From Nostoc sp. NMS8 (GTDB lineage Bacteria > Cyanobacteriota > Cyanobacteriia > Cyanobacteriales > Nostocaceae): 64,000 bases of DNA. The position numbers and the translations under genes were made by a program. Each line of letters opens with the position of its first letter. Positions within the stretch are counted from its first letter, which is position 1. The DNA lies in contig NZ_JABXKK010000082.1 of assembly GCF_017115045.1 (NCBI RefSeq), forward strand, positions 38,782-102,781, read 5' to 3'. Under the pieces are notes generated by a model. That model was given only the letters and a program-made list of their open reading frames with translations. It was not told the DNA's origin and searched no databases. Below, piece after piece: positions 41,268 to 50,945 of this stretch.

Positions 41268-41444
41268 ATGAATAAATTACTTATCGGAATTGGTATGTTT
41301 TTAGGAACTACTATTGGCAGTTATATCCCGATATTATGGGGTGGAAGTTTGCTATCGATTACCTCGATCCTATGGAGTGTTATCGGGGGAATTGTAGGTA
41401 TTTTAATTGCATATCGTGTCTCAAAATATTTAGGGTTTATTTGA
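41268..41444 (+). CDS. Small membrane protein, 58 residues
   Basis: ATG at 41268 with a GAGG about 11 bases upstream; frame of 58 codons ending TGA at 41442-41444. The protein (MNKLLIGIGMFLGTTIGSYI ... SVIGGIVGILIAYRVSKYL) has two hydrophobic helices with glycine-rich GxxxG-like packing motifs and a short basic C-terminus. Two-helix small proteins of this kind are widespread in cyanobacteria and have no assigned role. It stands alone between lnt and the Arg-rich secreted protein. Confidence 0.7.
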   Translation: MNKLLIGIGMFLGTTIGSYIPILWGGSLLSITSILWSVIGGIVGILIAYRVSKYLGFI

Positions 41445-41880
41445 GTCGGTTTGGTTGGATCTAAAAATCTGGTAACAGCTTATTATTTACAGTTTCTACT
41501 AAGAATATTTAGTAGTTATCATTTACATATAGTTTTGATACATTTGATGGGGTAGAGAAAAGTCCGAGCTAAGGATATTTTAAATAACAATAGATGGTCT
41601 TAATTCTTACTGGATAAGGCTTTTAGTCCCATTTTCCCATAAAACAAATGTAGTCTCTTCACTTAATAATCTATTTACTATAGATGTAGAAAAAATTACA
41701 TCTTGCTAAATATTGAATGTTTGTATACACAATTTTAAAAAACTTGCAACTATTCATAGGGATGAAATTCTATATTAGAATATCATACCAAATTCAGTTT
41801 AAAAAAAGCGTGTAAGTGATAACTTTCAGACTTGAAAGTGTTTTAATAAAGTTATTACCGAAGTTTAGAGAAGCAAAAAC
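41445..41880. other. Intergenic region upstream of the Arg/Gln-repeat protein
   Basis: About 435 AT-rich bases. No hairpin or repeat that stands out; it should hold the promoter of the gene at 41881. Confidence 0.45.
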
Positions 41881-42255
41881 ATGAAAGGTTTCAGGAAGCT
41901 ATCCTCAATAGCAATGTTGCTATTTGCCTTTGTGTCTCCGCCCTCATTAGCTGAAGCAAAAGATATTTCTAAAAGTAATGCTTTGAATGAACAGAGCATT
42001 GCACCAGATGCTAACCTGGTTGGAAATAAAACCGGAGAGTTTTTGATTGCTCAACGGCGAGAAGGACGATACCAAAGAATCCGACGACGGCAAATAATTC
42101 AACGCCGGCAACCTTCTGGCAGACGGCAGATAATCCGACGAAGGCAGACCTTTGGCGGACGGCAGATAATCCGACGCCAGCAGTTGAGACAACGGCAAAT
42201 AATCCAACGTCGGCAGCCCTTTGGCGGACGGCAGATAATCCGACGACGGTATTAA
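41881..42255 (+). CDS. Secreted Arg/Gln-rich repeat protein, unknown function
   Basis: A 124-residue protein. Residues 1-26 are a signal peptide (MKGFRKLSSIAMLLFAFVSP, cleavage likely after SLAEA). A short mature N-terminus (to about residue 58) is followed by a strongly basic tract built from repeats of R-Q-I-I-(Q/R)-R-R-Q with interspersed PFGG or PSGR (RQIIQRRQPSGRRQIIRRRQ and so on) to the end. Nearly 40% of the tract is Arg. I know no family. The repeats are recent DNA repeats (CGGCAGATAATCCGACG recurs), so the tract can vary in length. It could bind anionic surface polysaccharide or nucleic acid outside the cell (inference). Confidence 0.65.
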   Translation: MKGFRKLSSIAMLLFAFVSPPSLAEAKDISKSNALNEQSIAPDANLVGNKTGEFLIAQRREGRYQRIRRRQIIQRRQPSGRRQIIRRRQTFGGRQIIRRQQLRQRQIIQRRQPFGGRQIIRRRY

Positions 42256-42403
42256 TGGCTTGTGACACAACTAAGTTAATGGTTAGGAACTTCCAAGAAA
42301 TAAATTATTTGGAAGTCCCTTAGTGGTTGTCTTATCAACCATTAACCATTAGCTATTGTTATGTTCTCAAAAATACCAAAAAATAAATTATCCATAAAAT
42401 AAC

Positions 42404-42433
42404 GGTGCGTTACGGCTAAAGCCGTAACGCACC
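42404..42433. terminator. Perfect 14-bp hairpin between convergent genes
   Basis: GGTGCGTTACGGCT (42404-42417) and AGCCGTAACGCACC (42420-42433) with a 2-base loop, between the Arg-rich protein gene and tal. It has no long T run on either side. It is a known dispersed Nostoc hairpin (recalled) and a likely two-way terminator. Confidence 0.65.
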
Positions 42434-42466
42434 CTATTACTTAGATGTTGTTTTAATTGGAAGTCC

Positions 42467-43471
42467 CTAATGACTTGCTACTACCTCTCCTTCAAGGCGA
42501 ACCAGTCGGTCTGCCAAAAGTTTCTCAAGGTCTTCTAGTGCCTTAGTGAAACCTTTGATGCCCTCGTCTAGTTTGTCGGTTGCCATGCGGTCAGCGGCGT
42601 GCAATTTGTCATAAGTAGCTTTGTCAATGGATATCTTTTCAATTTCCAAGTTTGCTACCTTAGCAGGGTCAAGTTTACGTGGTAGTTCTCCAGTATTTGA
42701 CTGCAATTCAGACAAAAGTGATGGAGAAATGGTCAGCAAATCACTACCTGCAAGTTCAGTAATTTCACCAAGGTTACGGAAGCTTGCTCCCATAACTTCG
42801 GTTTTATAGCCGAATTTCTTGTAGTAGTTGTAGATTTTGGTGACAGACAAAACTCCTGGATCTTCGGTTGCTGGGTAGCTATCGCGTCCGCTATCTTTTT
42901 TGTACCAGTCGAGAATCCGGCCAACGAAGGGAGAAATTAAAGTAACGCCAGCTTCGGCACAGGCGATCGCTTGGTGAAGACCAAATAACAAGGTAAGGTT
43001 ACAGTGAATACCTTCTTTTTCCAGGATTTCCGCAGCGCGGATGCCTTCCCAGGTAGTGGCAATTTTAATTAAGACGCGATCGCGGCCAATTCCAGCAGCT
43101 TTATACTGGGCAATTAATTCCCGTGCCTTTGTCAAGGTAGCTTCGGTATCGTAAGACAAGCGAGCATCCACTTCTGTAGACACGCGACCGGGAATAATTT
43201 GTAAAATCTTTAATCCAAAGGCAACTGCCAAACGGTCAAAAGCTAAAGAAACGATCTGTGCTTGGGTGGCTCCAGATCCAGCATCTTTCTTTGCCTGAAG
43301 TAAAGTTTGATCGACAATTCCCTGGTATTCCGGCATCTGTGCCGCAGCAGTAATCAAAGAAGGATTGGTGGTGGCATCTTGGGGTTTGAACTTTTCAATT
43401 GCCTGGATATCCCCCGTATCTGCGACCACAACAGTCACTTCTCGTAATTGTTCCAGTAAATTCTTAGACAT
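42467..43471 (-). CDS. tal: Transaldolase
   Basis: A 334-residue class 1 transaldolase, TalB type. Signatures: [11 protein letters not shown] (residues 33-43) and the Schiff-base Lys136 in [18 protein letters not shown]. It moves a dihydroxyacetone unit between sugar phosphates in the pentose phosphate pathway in the cytosol. An EF-hand-like C-terminal extension known from some cyanobacterial transaldolases is not present. It is placed with pyk and gap on the same strand, an order also known in Anabaena-type genomes, with ~225 bp of repeat-rich DNA before pyk, so probably a separate transcript. Confidence 0.96.
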   Translation of the reverse strand: MSKNLLEQLREVTVVVADTGDIQAIEKFKPQDATTNPSLITAAAQMPEYQGIVDQTLLQAKKDAGSGATQAQIVSLAFDRLAVAFGLKILQIIPGRVSTEVDARLSYDTEATLTKARELIAQYKAAGIGRDRVLIKIATTWEGIRAAEILEKEGIHCNLTLLFGLHQAIACAEAGVTLISPFVGRILDWYKKDSGRDSYPATEDPGVLSVTKIYNYYKKFGYKTEVMGASFRNLGEITELAGSDLLTISPSLLSELQSNTGELPRKLDPAKVANLEIEKISIDKATYDKLHAADRMATDKLDEGIKGFTKALEDLEKLLADRLVRLEGEVVASH

Positions 43472-43539
43472 AAAATACTCCGTGATGTTTGTTTAGGATT
43501 TACTTAATTCCCCAGGTCTTTAGTGAGTGCTGAGTGAAA

Positions 43540-43630
43540 AGTGCTGAGTTAGGAGTTAGAAGTGCTGAGTTAGGAGTTATTATTCTCTTTCCCAGCGTCC
43601 AGCCCCCAATCCCTAGTCCCCAGTCCCTTC
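43540..43630. repeat. Tandem 21-bp repeat and CCCCAATCCC-type tract
   Basis: AGTGCTGAGTTAGGAGTTA occurs at 43540-43558 and 43561-43579 (21-bp period). It is followed by GCCCCCAATCCCTAGTCCCC (43600-43630), one of several pyrimidine tracts in the window (45300-45390, 46570-46610, 46920-46935). Confidence 0.7.
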
Positions 43631-43697
43631 AATTCTGTTTTGGAATCATTGCCCAAGTTTGTTTACTATTCAGAGCCACAGCCTTATTCTAAGTGCC

Positions 43698-45128
43698 TTA
43701 TGCCGAAATTGGCTGTCCAATGGAATGCACTTTGATTAAACTAGTTGTTCCTGATTTACCAATTGGAACGCCAGAGGTAATTACCACTTTATCGCCCTTA
43801 TTTGCTAAACCCATATCTACAACTGTGTTCACCACATTGGTAAACATTTCTTCGGCATTGTGAACTGGTGGAATCAGTAAAGGTTCTACACCCCAAGAAA
43901 GGGCTAGCTGGCGATAAGCGGTGATATCAGAGGTTAAGGCAATAATTGGAGAAGTTGGGCGGTATTTAGACACCATTCTTGCTGTACTCCCTGAAGAAGT
44001 GTTACAGAGAATTGCTCGTGAGCCTGTTTCATAAGCGATGCGACATACCGATTCTGCCACAGATTCGGTGACGCTGAGACTGCCTGCCTCATGACACCAG
44101 GAATGTCTGCTACCTTCATCTAGAGCCTGTTCTGTCCGCACAGCAATATTGTGCATCATCTGGACAGCGGCGACGGGATATTGTCCGACAGCTGTTTCAC
44201 CAGAAAGCATTACTGCATCCGTACCATCGAGGATAGAGTTGGCAACATCCGTTGCCTCGGCGCGGGTGGGGTCGGGAGAACTAATCATTGACTCTAGCAT
44301 TTGCGTGGCTGTAATCACCGGTTTACCAGCATGATTACAACGGCGAGTTATATCTTTTTGAATCAGAGGGACTTCATGAATGGGCATTTCTACGCCTAAA
44401 TCGCCACGGGCAATCATGATGCCGTCGGCGACCTTCAAAATGGAGTCAAACTCCTCTACTGCCTCTGCTCTTTCGATTTTGGCAATTAAACGAATCGAAG
44501 CACCAGCGGCTTCAATCATTCGTCTGGCGGGTTCTAAGTCTTGTGGCGATCGCACGAAGGACACCGCTACCCAGTCTACACCCAACTGAATGCCAAAGCG
44601 GAGATCCAGCAAGTCTTTTTCGGTGATGGAACTGACAGGTAAAGGAGTTTGAGGAAGGTTCACTCCCTTGTGGGTAGAAATTAAACCGCCAATTTTTACT
44701 TGTGCCCGAATGCGATCTGCATCACGATTGGTGACAATTAACTTGACGCGACCATCATTAATTAAAATTGGTTCGCCTGGTCGCATCATTGCGAACAAAG
44801 TCGGCAATGGTAGAGGTATTTCGTCAATACTCTCACCCTTTTCTTGCAAAACAAAAGTGACTTCAGTACCAGCTTCCAGATTTAACCCTTCCGGTGGTAA
44901 AGTTCCCAAGCGAATTTTGGGGCCACACAAGTCTTGCATAATTGCGATCGGCTTTTGTTGCTCAGTGCTAATCTGTCTGAGATAGTGAGCCGTTTGGGCG
45001 TGGAATTCATAAGCTCCGTGGGAAAAATTTAGCCGCGCCACATTCATTCCAGCTTCTACTAAGGCTTGCAGCTTTTCAGGTGCAGATGTAGCCGGCCCAA
45101 CAGTACAAATGATTTTGGTTCGACGCAT
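43698..45128 (-). CDS. pyk: Pyruvate kinase
   Basis: A 476-residue protein from the ATG at 45128 (MRRTKIICTVGPATSAPEKLQ). A longer frame to 45215 only translates a dispersed repeat (GLRLRSRHPNL) and is rejected. Pyruvate kinase motifs: MNVARLNFSHG, the metal/substrate site LIAKIERAEAVEEFDSIL, and GDLGVEMP, with the C-terminal allosteric domain ending GKSGTTSLIKV. It makes pyruvate and ATP from phosphoenolpyruvate. Neighbours tal and gap make this a dark sugar catabolism locus. Confidence 0.96.
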   Translation of the reverse strand: MRRTKIICTVGPATSAPEKLQALVEAGMNVARLNFSHGAYEFHAQTAHYLRQISTEQQKPIAIMQDLCGPKIRLGTLPPEGLNLEAGTEVTFVLQEKGESIDEIPLPLPTLFAMMRPGEPILINDGRVKLIVTNRDADRIRAQVKIGGLISTHKGVNLPQTPLPVSSITEKDLLDLRFGIQLGVDWVAVSFVRSPQDLEPARRMIEAAGASIRLIAKIERAEAVEEFDSILKVADGIMIARGDLGVEMPIHEVPLIQKDITRRCNHAGKPVITATQMLESMISSPDPTRAEATDVANSILDGTDAVMLSGETAVGQYPVAAVQMMHNIAVRTEQALDEGSRHSWCHEAGSLSVTESVAESVCRIAYETGSRAILCNTSSGSTARMVSKYRPTSPIIALTSDITAYRQLALSWGVEPLLIPPVHNAEEMFTNVVNTVVDMGLANKGDKVVITSGVPIGKSGTTSLIKVHSIGQPISA

Positions 45129-45156
45129 AGGGATTGGGGGTTGAGGAGTAACCTGC

Positions 45157-45219
45157 AAATTTGGATGCCTTGAGCGTAGGCGTAGCCCGTCGTAGACATC
45201 GCCCAAAACATCCAAATTT
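45157..45219. repeat. Dispersed repeat with 11-bp inverted ends upstream of pyk
   Basis: AAATTTGGATG (45157-45167) and CATCCAAATTT (45209-45219) flank a GAGCGTAGGCGTAGCCCGTC repeat core (45172 on). Similar cores are at 48926-48953 and, decayed, at 463-500. It is located ~30-90 bp upstream of the pyk start, so it may overlap the pyk leader. Confidence 0.65.
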
Positions 45220-45395
45220 ACACGTGCTTCATATCACTGGTTTGCTAAATCAAAATACTAGATTACGTTTTGTTTTCGGAGTATTTACCATCTGACCCAA
45301 ATCCCAAATTGGGTACTGGGGACTAGGGACTGGGGAAGAAACTTCATAAAGAATGCCCTATGCCCCATGTCCTATGCCCAATTCCCAATGACTAA

Positions 45396-46481
<1,086 letters not shown>

Positions 46482-46560
46482 TTAAAAGTCAAAATAGATT
46501 GCCTTTTACTCTTTACTCTTTGATCCTGACAGTCTCAGTCGGCTAAGGCATATTTACTTG

Positions 46561-46744
46561 GCATCTTTTAAGGATTGGGGCATTGGGGCTGGGGACTGGG
46601 GACTGGGAAAGAAGTTCTTTTAAAGCTAGGACTTACGCACGGACTAGGATTTTACTTCATTACGAGCGATCGCGTCTTGAAGAGAAGCAAAGTAATTGCA
46701 AAGGCTTAGTTTTTCGTCACGAGTGCGTAAGTCTTAAAAGATGC
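46561..46744. repeat. Inverted-repeat element(s) in the gap upstream of gap1
   Basis: GCATCTTTTAAG (46561-46572) is perfectly complementary to CTTAAAAGATGC (46733-46744). Inside, GACTTACGCAC (46630-46640) matches GTGCGTAAGTC (46723-46733), with a HIP1-containing core. A GGGGACTGGG tract lies at 46580-46610. Beyond the element, CCCTCTCCGAGTCGGAGAGGG (near 46803-46823) forms another hairpin. These nested repeats fill the ~500-bp gap between gap1 and the vWA gene. No coding potential. Confidence 0.6.
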
Positions 46745-46938
46745 TATAGCAATCCGAATAATTCGTAATAAAAGACCTCTCCCTGGTTTTACTACGCAAA
46801 ACCGTCCCTCTCCGAGTCGGAGAGGGAGAGACTTGAACTAAAGTTCAAGGCTAGGAAGAGGTTTATCGAACTCGAAGTATTAAGATTTGGTTAGGGTATG
46901 AACTCATATACTTATTTTCCTAGTCCCCAATCCCCAAT

Positions 46939-48777
46939 TCAAGTTGGTTGAACAAATCGCTTAATTTCACCACAGGCAATATAAGACTTGCCATCGGGTG
47001 CGGTTTTGACTTCATCAACGACGTAAAGCATTCCTTCTTCTCGAACCGATCGCGGAAAGCGCATGTTCCAATCCGGTTCATATCCGTCGGAAACTACCCT
47101 AGCACGTAGCTTACTGCCATCTTTAACACATTGAACTAAAATGCTGTCCTCAACACTATCAGTTGTGGGAAGATCGGCGGCACTGGCGGGGCCTTTGGAA
47201 GCTTTACCTGTGTTAGTGAAATTCGATTGTCTAGGGGCAACGAAAATATCCGTTTCGCCGGGTTGAGCAAAACGAGTGATATCACCACGTACACGGTAGA
47301 AAGTGGCATCGCTTGAAAGTTCCAATCCTTCAACAACATAGCGTGCCCCCTCGGCACGAATGGCCCGGGGAAACTGGATGTTCTTGGTGGAATCGTAACC
47401 TTCAGATACGACTTTCACCCGCAGTTTACCCCCTTCACGAACGCAGTGCAATTCAACACCTGAACCAACTTCATTGACAATCGGCATTGCATACACTTCA
47501 TCGCCAGCAGTCACACCGCGACCTACTAAATCGCTGCGATTGCGCGTCATCGTTTGGTAAGTTTGATCGCGCATCTCTTTGCGTCCGGCATTGCCTAGAG
47601 CTTTTTGGGCGATCCGACCTGCGAAATACTCAAGCTGATCGATCTCTTCAGCTATTTCAAAATTTTCGTTCAACCCTTTATCTCGCAAATCTTTCACAAG
47701 GGCACGGAGGGTTTCTTCCGCTTCCTGATGCTTGCCATGTTCAGCGAGACTAAGGGCAGTCTCTTTGGCTTTAGCAATGGTGAGGCGACTCAGTTCAAGA
47801 ATGATCTGGCTGGTAGAGGCAAAAGCGGCTTCCTCAACGGTGCCAATTTTGGCGATGATATCTGCTGTACCTGAGATATTTTGAATAACATCATCTTGGA
47901 CAACATCGGCGCTGTAATGCAGTTTCATCACAGGTAAATCACCAACTTGAGCGCTGGCGATCGCTAAACTTAAACCAAGAAGTTTGTCTTCACCTTCGTA
48001 CAGTTCTCCCAAGGTGAGTACAGCTTGACCAGCATCATTTTGGTTAACTTTAGCAAGACTTAAGGTATCAACCAGGGTGACACCATCAGCCAATTCCAGT
48101 GTCACCTTGAGGTTCTGTCCCACTACTGCTCTGAGACTGTCTAACTCAATACTAAACACTTCAGTTGCTTCATCGATGCTCTGAATGAAGTAGAAGTTGC
48201 CTGTGGCGGCCCTTGCCATCCCGATCAGCAGGTCTTCATTGAAACCCTGAGCAAAACCTAAGGTAGTCGTGATAATACCTTCCTCAGCTTTTTGCCCCGA
48301 TGTCGCCGTCAGTATTTTGGGGTCTTGAATGCCCATATTAGCGTGACCATCGGTCAGCAACAGAACCCGATTGATTTTTTGCGGATCGAGTTGCGTCTTT
48401 ACGTGTTCACAGCCTTTGAGCCATCCTCCCGATAAATTGGTAATACCGCCTGCTCTCACCTTTTGGATAGAATTTTTGAGTGCAGCTTTGTTAGTCACAG
48501 CCTGGGGTGGCACAACACTGTCCACTTCATCGTCGTAAACAACTACTGAGAGAATGTCATAAGGCTCAAGTTGATCTACTACAGACTCAGCAGCTTTTAG
48601 GGCGTGATGCAAGGGCGCGCCTGCCATAGAGCCGGAACGGTCAATTACAAGAGAAAGGTTAAGGTTACGTCGGGGAGATTCAGCTATGTCAACACGAAAA
48701 CGTAGCAGAATATTAGTCTTTAATGAAGATCCTGCGGGGAGGATGGACTGGTCAAATTCGTAACTTGTCTTAATCAT
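46939..48777 (-). CDS. Von Willebrand factor A-domain protein with twin C-terminal modules
   Basis: A 612-residue protein without a signal peptide. The vWA domain covers about residues 39-230, with an intact metal-ion site (DRSGSM; the T in GGITNLSGG; LLLTDGHANMG). A helical middle (~330-400) resembles that of other bacterial vWA-only proteins. The C-terminus has two homologous ~60-residue modules: ELHCVREGGKLRVKVVSEGY...FYRVRGDITRF and LVQCVKDGSKLRARVVSDGY...YIACGEIKRF, joined by a Ser/Thr-rich linker. Partners are unknown. No AAA+ MoxR-type ATPase is adjacent. Confidence 0.85.
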   Translation of the reverse strand: MIKTSYEFDQSILPAGSSLKTNILLRFRVDIAESPRRNLNLSLVIDRSGSMAGAPLHHALKAAESVVDQLEPYDILSVVVYDDEVDSVVPPQAVTNKAALKNSIQKVRAGGITNLSGGWLKGCEHVKTQLDPQKINRVLLLTDGHANMGIQDPKILTATSGQKAEEGIITTTLGFAQGFNEDLLIGMARAATGNFYFIQSIDEATEVFSIELDSLRAVVGQNLKVTLELADGVTLVDTLSLAKVNQNDAGQAVLTLGELYEGEDKLLGLSLAIASAQVGDLPVMKLHYSADVVQDDVIQNISGTADIIAKIGTVEEAAFASTSQIILELSRLTIAKAKETALSLAEHGKHQEAEETLRALVKDLRDKGLNENFEIAEEIDQLEYFAGRIAQKALGNAGRKEMRDQTYQTMTRNRSDLVGRGVTAGDEVYAMPIVNEVGSGVELHCVREGGKLRVKVVSEGYDSTKNIQFPRAIRAEGARYVVEGLELSSDATFYRVRGDITRFAQPGETDIFVAPRQSNFTNTGKASKGPASAADLPTTDSVEDSILVQCVKDGSKLRARVVSDGYEPDWNMRFPRSVREEGMLYVVDEVKTAPDGKSYIACGEIKRFVQPT

Positions 48778-48925
48778 TTTTTATATCCTTTCAAATTGTC
48801 TTTGAGAACCCACAAGTCTTATGATGCCGGGACAGCCAGTGCTTTATTTAGTTTACCCAGAAATAAGTTTGTTCAGTGTAAAAAAAGAATTTGATGTAAG
48901 ATTTTATAGTTTTTGGATTTCACCA

Positions 48926-48953
48926 ACGTAGGCAAAGCCCGTCGTAGACATCG
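48926..48953. repeat. GTAGGCAAAGCCCGTCGTAGAC dispersed repeat
   Basis: Copy of the CCCGTCGTAGACATCGC repeat, about 125-150 bp upstream of the Rieske gene start. A frame from 48913 through it was not used as the gene start because it translates this repeat. Confidence 0.6.
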
Positions 48954-49077
48954 CTTTTTCGAGAAAAGTTGGCGATCTGTTGACTTTATCCTTCTCCACT
49001 CTCTGGTACTGAAAGGCGATCGCATTGGTAACAATTGCGGGAAACTGAAAGCAGAGATATTAGGAGAGGAGAACCGA

Positions 49078-49437
49078 ATGAGTTGGACTAAAGTTTTGGC
49101 AGTCGAAGCACTTTCCCCGGGTGCGCGAGAAGTGGTGAAAGTTGGCGATCGGAAAATTCTGCTTTTGAATCACGAAAATCAGCTTTATGCTGTAGATAAT
49201 ACCTGCCCTCACTTAAAATTACCGCTGAAAAGTGGGAAAATAAGTGAAAGTGGGGCAATTGTTTGTTCTTTCCATCGCAGTGCTTTTGACCTGCGGACTG
49301 GTGAAGTCAAAGATTGGTGTTCTTGGCCCCCTGGTGTAGGTAAGGTACTCTCGTTAGTTTCACAACCAAAGACATTACCAGTGTTTCCAATTCGTGTAGA
49401 AGAAGGTAGCATCTGGGTTGATGTACAAGAGAAATAG
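49078..49437 (+). CDS. Rieske [2Fe-2S] ferredoxin-type protein
   Basis: A 119-residue protein from the ATG at 49078, which has an AGGAGAGGAG site upstream. The cluster ligands are Cys43 and His45 (TCPHLKLPL) and Cys63 and His66 (VCSFHRSAFDL), the complete CxH...CxxH Rieske pattern. No membrane anchor or fusion, so it is a soluble electron carrier of the type that serves oxygenases or nitrite reductase-like enzymes; the partner is not in the window. A bidirectional terminator follows between it and hsp20. Confidence 0.9.
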   Translation: MSWTKVLAVEALSPGAREVVKVGDRKILLLNHENQLYAVDNTCPHLKLPLKSGKISESGAIVCSFHRSAFDLRTGEVKDWCSWPPGVGKVLSLVSQPKTLPVFPIRVEEGSIWVDVQEK

Positions 49438-49484
49438 TACCCTCTCACTGAATTTGCTGAAACAATTCTGAGTCAAAAAAAGAA

Positions 49485-49514
49485 AAACCCAGCTAATAAA
49501 TTTAGCTGGGGTTT
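49485..49514. terminator. Bidirectional terminator between Rieske gene and hsp20
   Basis: AAACCCAGCTA (49485-49495) pairs with TAGCTGGGGTTT (49503-49514) around a 7-base loop. An A-rich run on one side and TTTCTATT on the other would serve both converging genes. Confidence 0.8.
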
Positions 49515-49545
49515 CTATTAAAATTTACACAATTTAAACGTTTTG

Positions 49546-50067
49546 TTATGATGTAATTTTGGGTTGTGTGTTAGCATTGTCGGCTTCTATAGAAGCTGTA
49601 GCACTTTGAGATTGACCTAAATTGACTTTGAATACCTTGCTTTGCTCTTGCTCAAGTTTGGGTAAAGTCAAAATTAAAATCCCATCTTTCAAGTCTGCCT
49701 TAACTTGTTGATTCTGAACTTTGGCTGGCAGAGGTATTACTCTAGTGAACTTACCATACCGGAATTCAGAATGAAGTTTAGCGTTAGATTGGGACTGCTT
49801 TTCATAACGATGTTCGCCAACAATCGAAACTGCATCTTGAGTGACTTGAACATCAAGGTCTTTAGCTTCAACGCCTGGAATCTCAACTTTTAATAGCAAC
49901 TCGGAACCATTATCATGTAATTCAACAGCAGGAACCCATGCTGTTTTCGATGATCGAGAAATCTCAGAGTTGCCGCGCTCGGCTACTGTCAGATCAGAGA
50001 AGAGTTGATCCATTTGACGACGCAGAATCTCAATTTCACGGAATGGTTCCCAACGAAGGAGTGCCAT
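49546..50067 (-). CDS. Small heat shock protein, Hsp20/alpha-crystallin family
   Basis: A 173-residue protein starting MALLRWEPFREIEILRRQMDQLF. The alpha-crystallin domain runs from about residue 45 (WVPAVELHDNGSELLLKVEI) to 140 (LILTLPKLEQE), with the conserved PGVEAKDLDVQV and FRYGKFTRVIPLP segments. The C-terminal tail is long and Ser/Ala/Thr-rich. It holds unfolding proteins under stress and in cyanobacteria also protects thylakoid membranes. A strong AAGGAGAG lies just upstream of the ATG. No CIRCE element was recognised in the upstream 400 bp. Confidence 0.93.
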   Translation of the reverse strand: MALLRWEPFREIEILRRQMDQLFSDLTVAERGNSEISRSSKTAWVPAVELHDNGSELLLKVEIPGVEAKDLDVQVTQDAVSIVGEHRYEKQSQSNAKLHSEFRYGKFTRVIPLPAKVQNQQVKADLKDGILILTLPKLEQEQSKVFKVNLGQSQSATASIEADNANTQPKITS

Positions 50068-50120
50068 ATTTCAATCTCTCCTTAACTTTCTAATTCAATT
50101 TTGGGTAATCAAACAAAGTT

Positions 50121-50177
50121 TTAGAGGTATCTAGAAGTTTCAGATATTTAAGTAATTATCGAACCTCTAGTTTTTTT
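50121..50177. promoter_or_regulatory. Hairpin upstream of hsp20
   Basis: TTAGAGGT (50121-50128) and ACCTCTAG (50163-50170) are complementary and are followed by seven T on the plus strand. The hairpin lies 55-100 bp upstream of the hsp20 ATG, where it could be in the 5' leader. Whether it takes part in heat control is not shown. Confidence 0.3.
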
Positions 50178-50519
50178 GAGAGGAGCTTTATTTCTTCTCT
50201 CTAGTAAGTAATTTAATAAAATCAAAATCTCAAAACAGTTGGGTAAACCGTACAAGCATCGGTTGGATTTACCGTATCAAACAAAAAAAGGATGAAAAAC
50301 TTGAGATAGCTGATATCAAAGTAAGTATGCAATAATAAATTAAACTGCGTTACGTAATGTAAATTTAATTACATTCGCTTGTAGTCAGAAGCTCTAGCCC
50401 AATACTAAGGGCTAAAACCGCTAATTATTGTATCAAAAGATATGCTGGACATAGCTTGCTGTAAAGGAAAAAGACCAAGCAGTGAATGCCAAACCATTAA
50501 ATAAACAAGGTGTATGGGC

Positions 50520-50705
50520 AAATGGCACTAAGAAAAGCCCAAAGACTTATGTAGCATCTTTCCCAGCCTGGAGGCTGGGGGCGTATTCTGAATGGGCTGC
50601 TGTCTCTCGTCAACAAAGAGGAGGCAGAGCCTCAGGGAATGGTTTCCCAGCCTCTAGGCTGGGAACCAGTTGGGGCAAGGGCTGTATCTTAACTTAGTGC
50701 CATTC
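50520..50705. mobile_element. MITE, 186 bp, second copy, with near-perfect 10-bp target duplication
   Basis: Ends AAATGGCACTAAGAAAAG and, read on the other strand, GAATGGCACTAAGTTAAG. Flanked by GTGTATGGGC (50510-50519) and GTGTATGAGC (50706-50715), a 10-bp duplication with one mismatch. Internal hairpins: 50562-50579 and 50646-50663 (CCCAGCCT stems), and a GAGGCagaGCCTC stem between. Same family and build as the copy at 26461-26644. A 71-codon frame across it is spurious. Confidence 0.85.
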
Positions 50706-50945
50706 GTGTATGAGCAATGTCCGCGTTGTATCTTTGTCTTTCGATCTTCTTGCGTCACAGAGATTTGGCAGTATTAACAAGTTATCCTGCTTAATCTGAA
50801 ATTTTTCCATACACCCGATGCTGAAGTATGGTGGTAAGGAACGATGATTTTATTTACAATCTGGTGATATAGTTTTGCTTTCTGATTTCATGTTCAGTTT
50901 GATTCAACAAATTATTATTGATTGAAAATTAACTTAGGAACTGAT

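Noticed and set aside
41947..42270. Minus-strand frame with SDYLPSAKGLP repeats opposite the Arg-rich gene
   Set aside because: The plus strand has a proper signal peptide and start; the minus frame is its shadow and has repeats only because the DNA repeats.
45129..45215. Longer pyruvate kinase N-terminus
   Set aside because: The extra 29 residues come from a dispersed repeat; family proteins start at MRRTKI.
46878..46912. NtcA box in the gap between gap1 and the vWA gene (GTATGAACTCATATAC)
   Set aside because: Spacing between GTA and TAC is 10, not 8, and the site lies beyond the 5' end of gap1 by more than 400 bp.
50482..50697. 71-codon frame upstream of the hybrid kinase
   Set aside because: It translates the second MITE copy; no family resemblance or conserved start.
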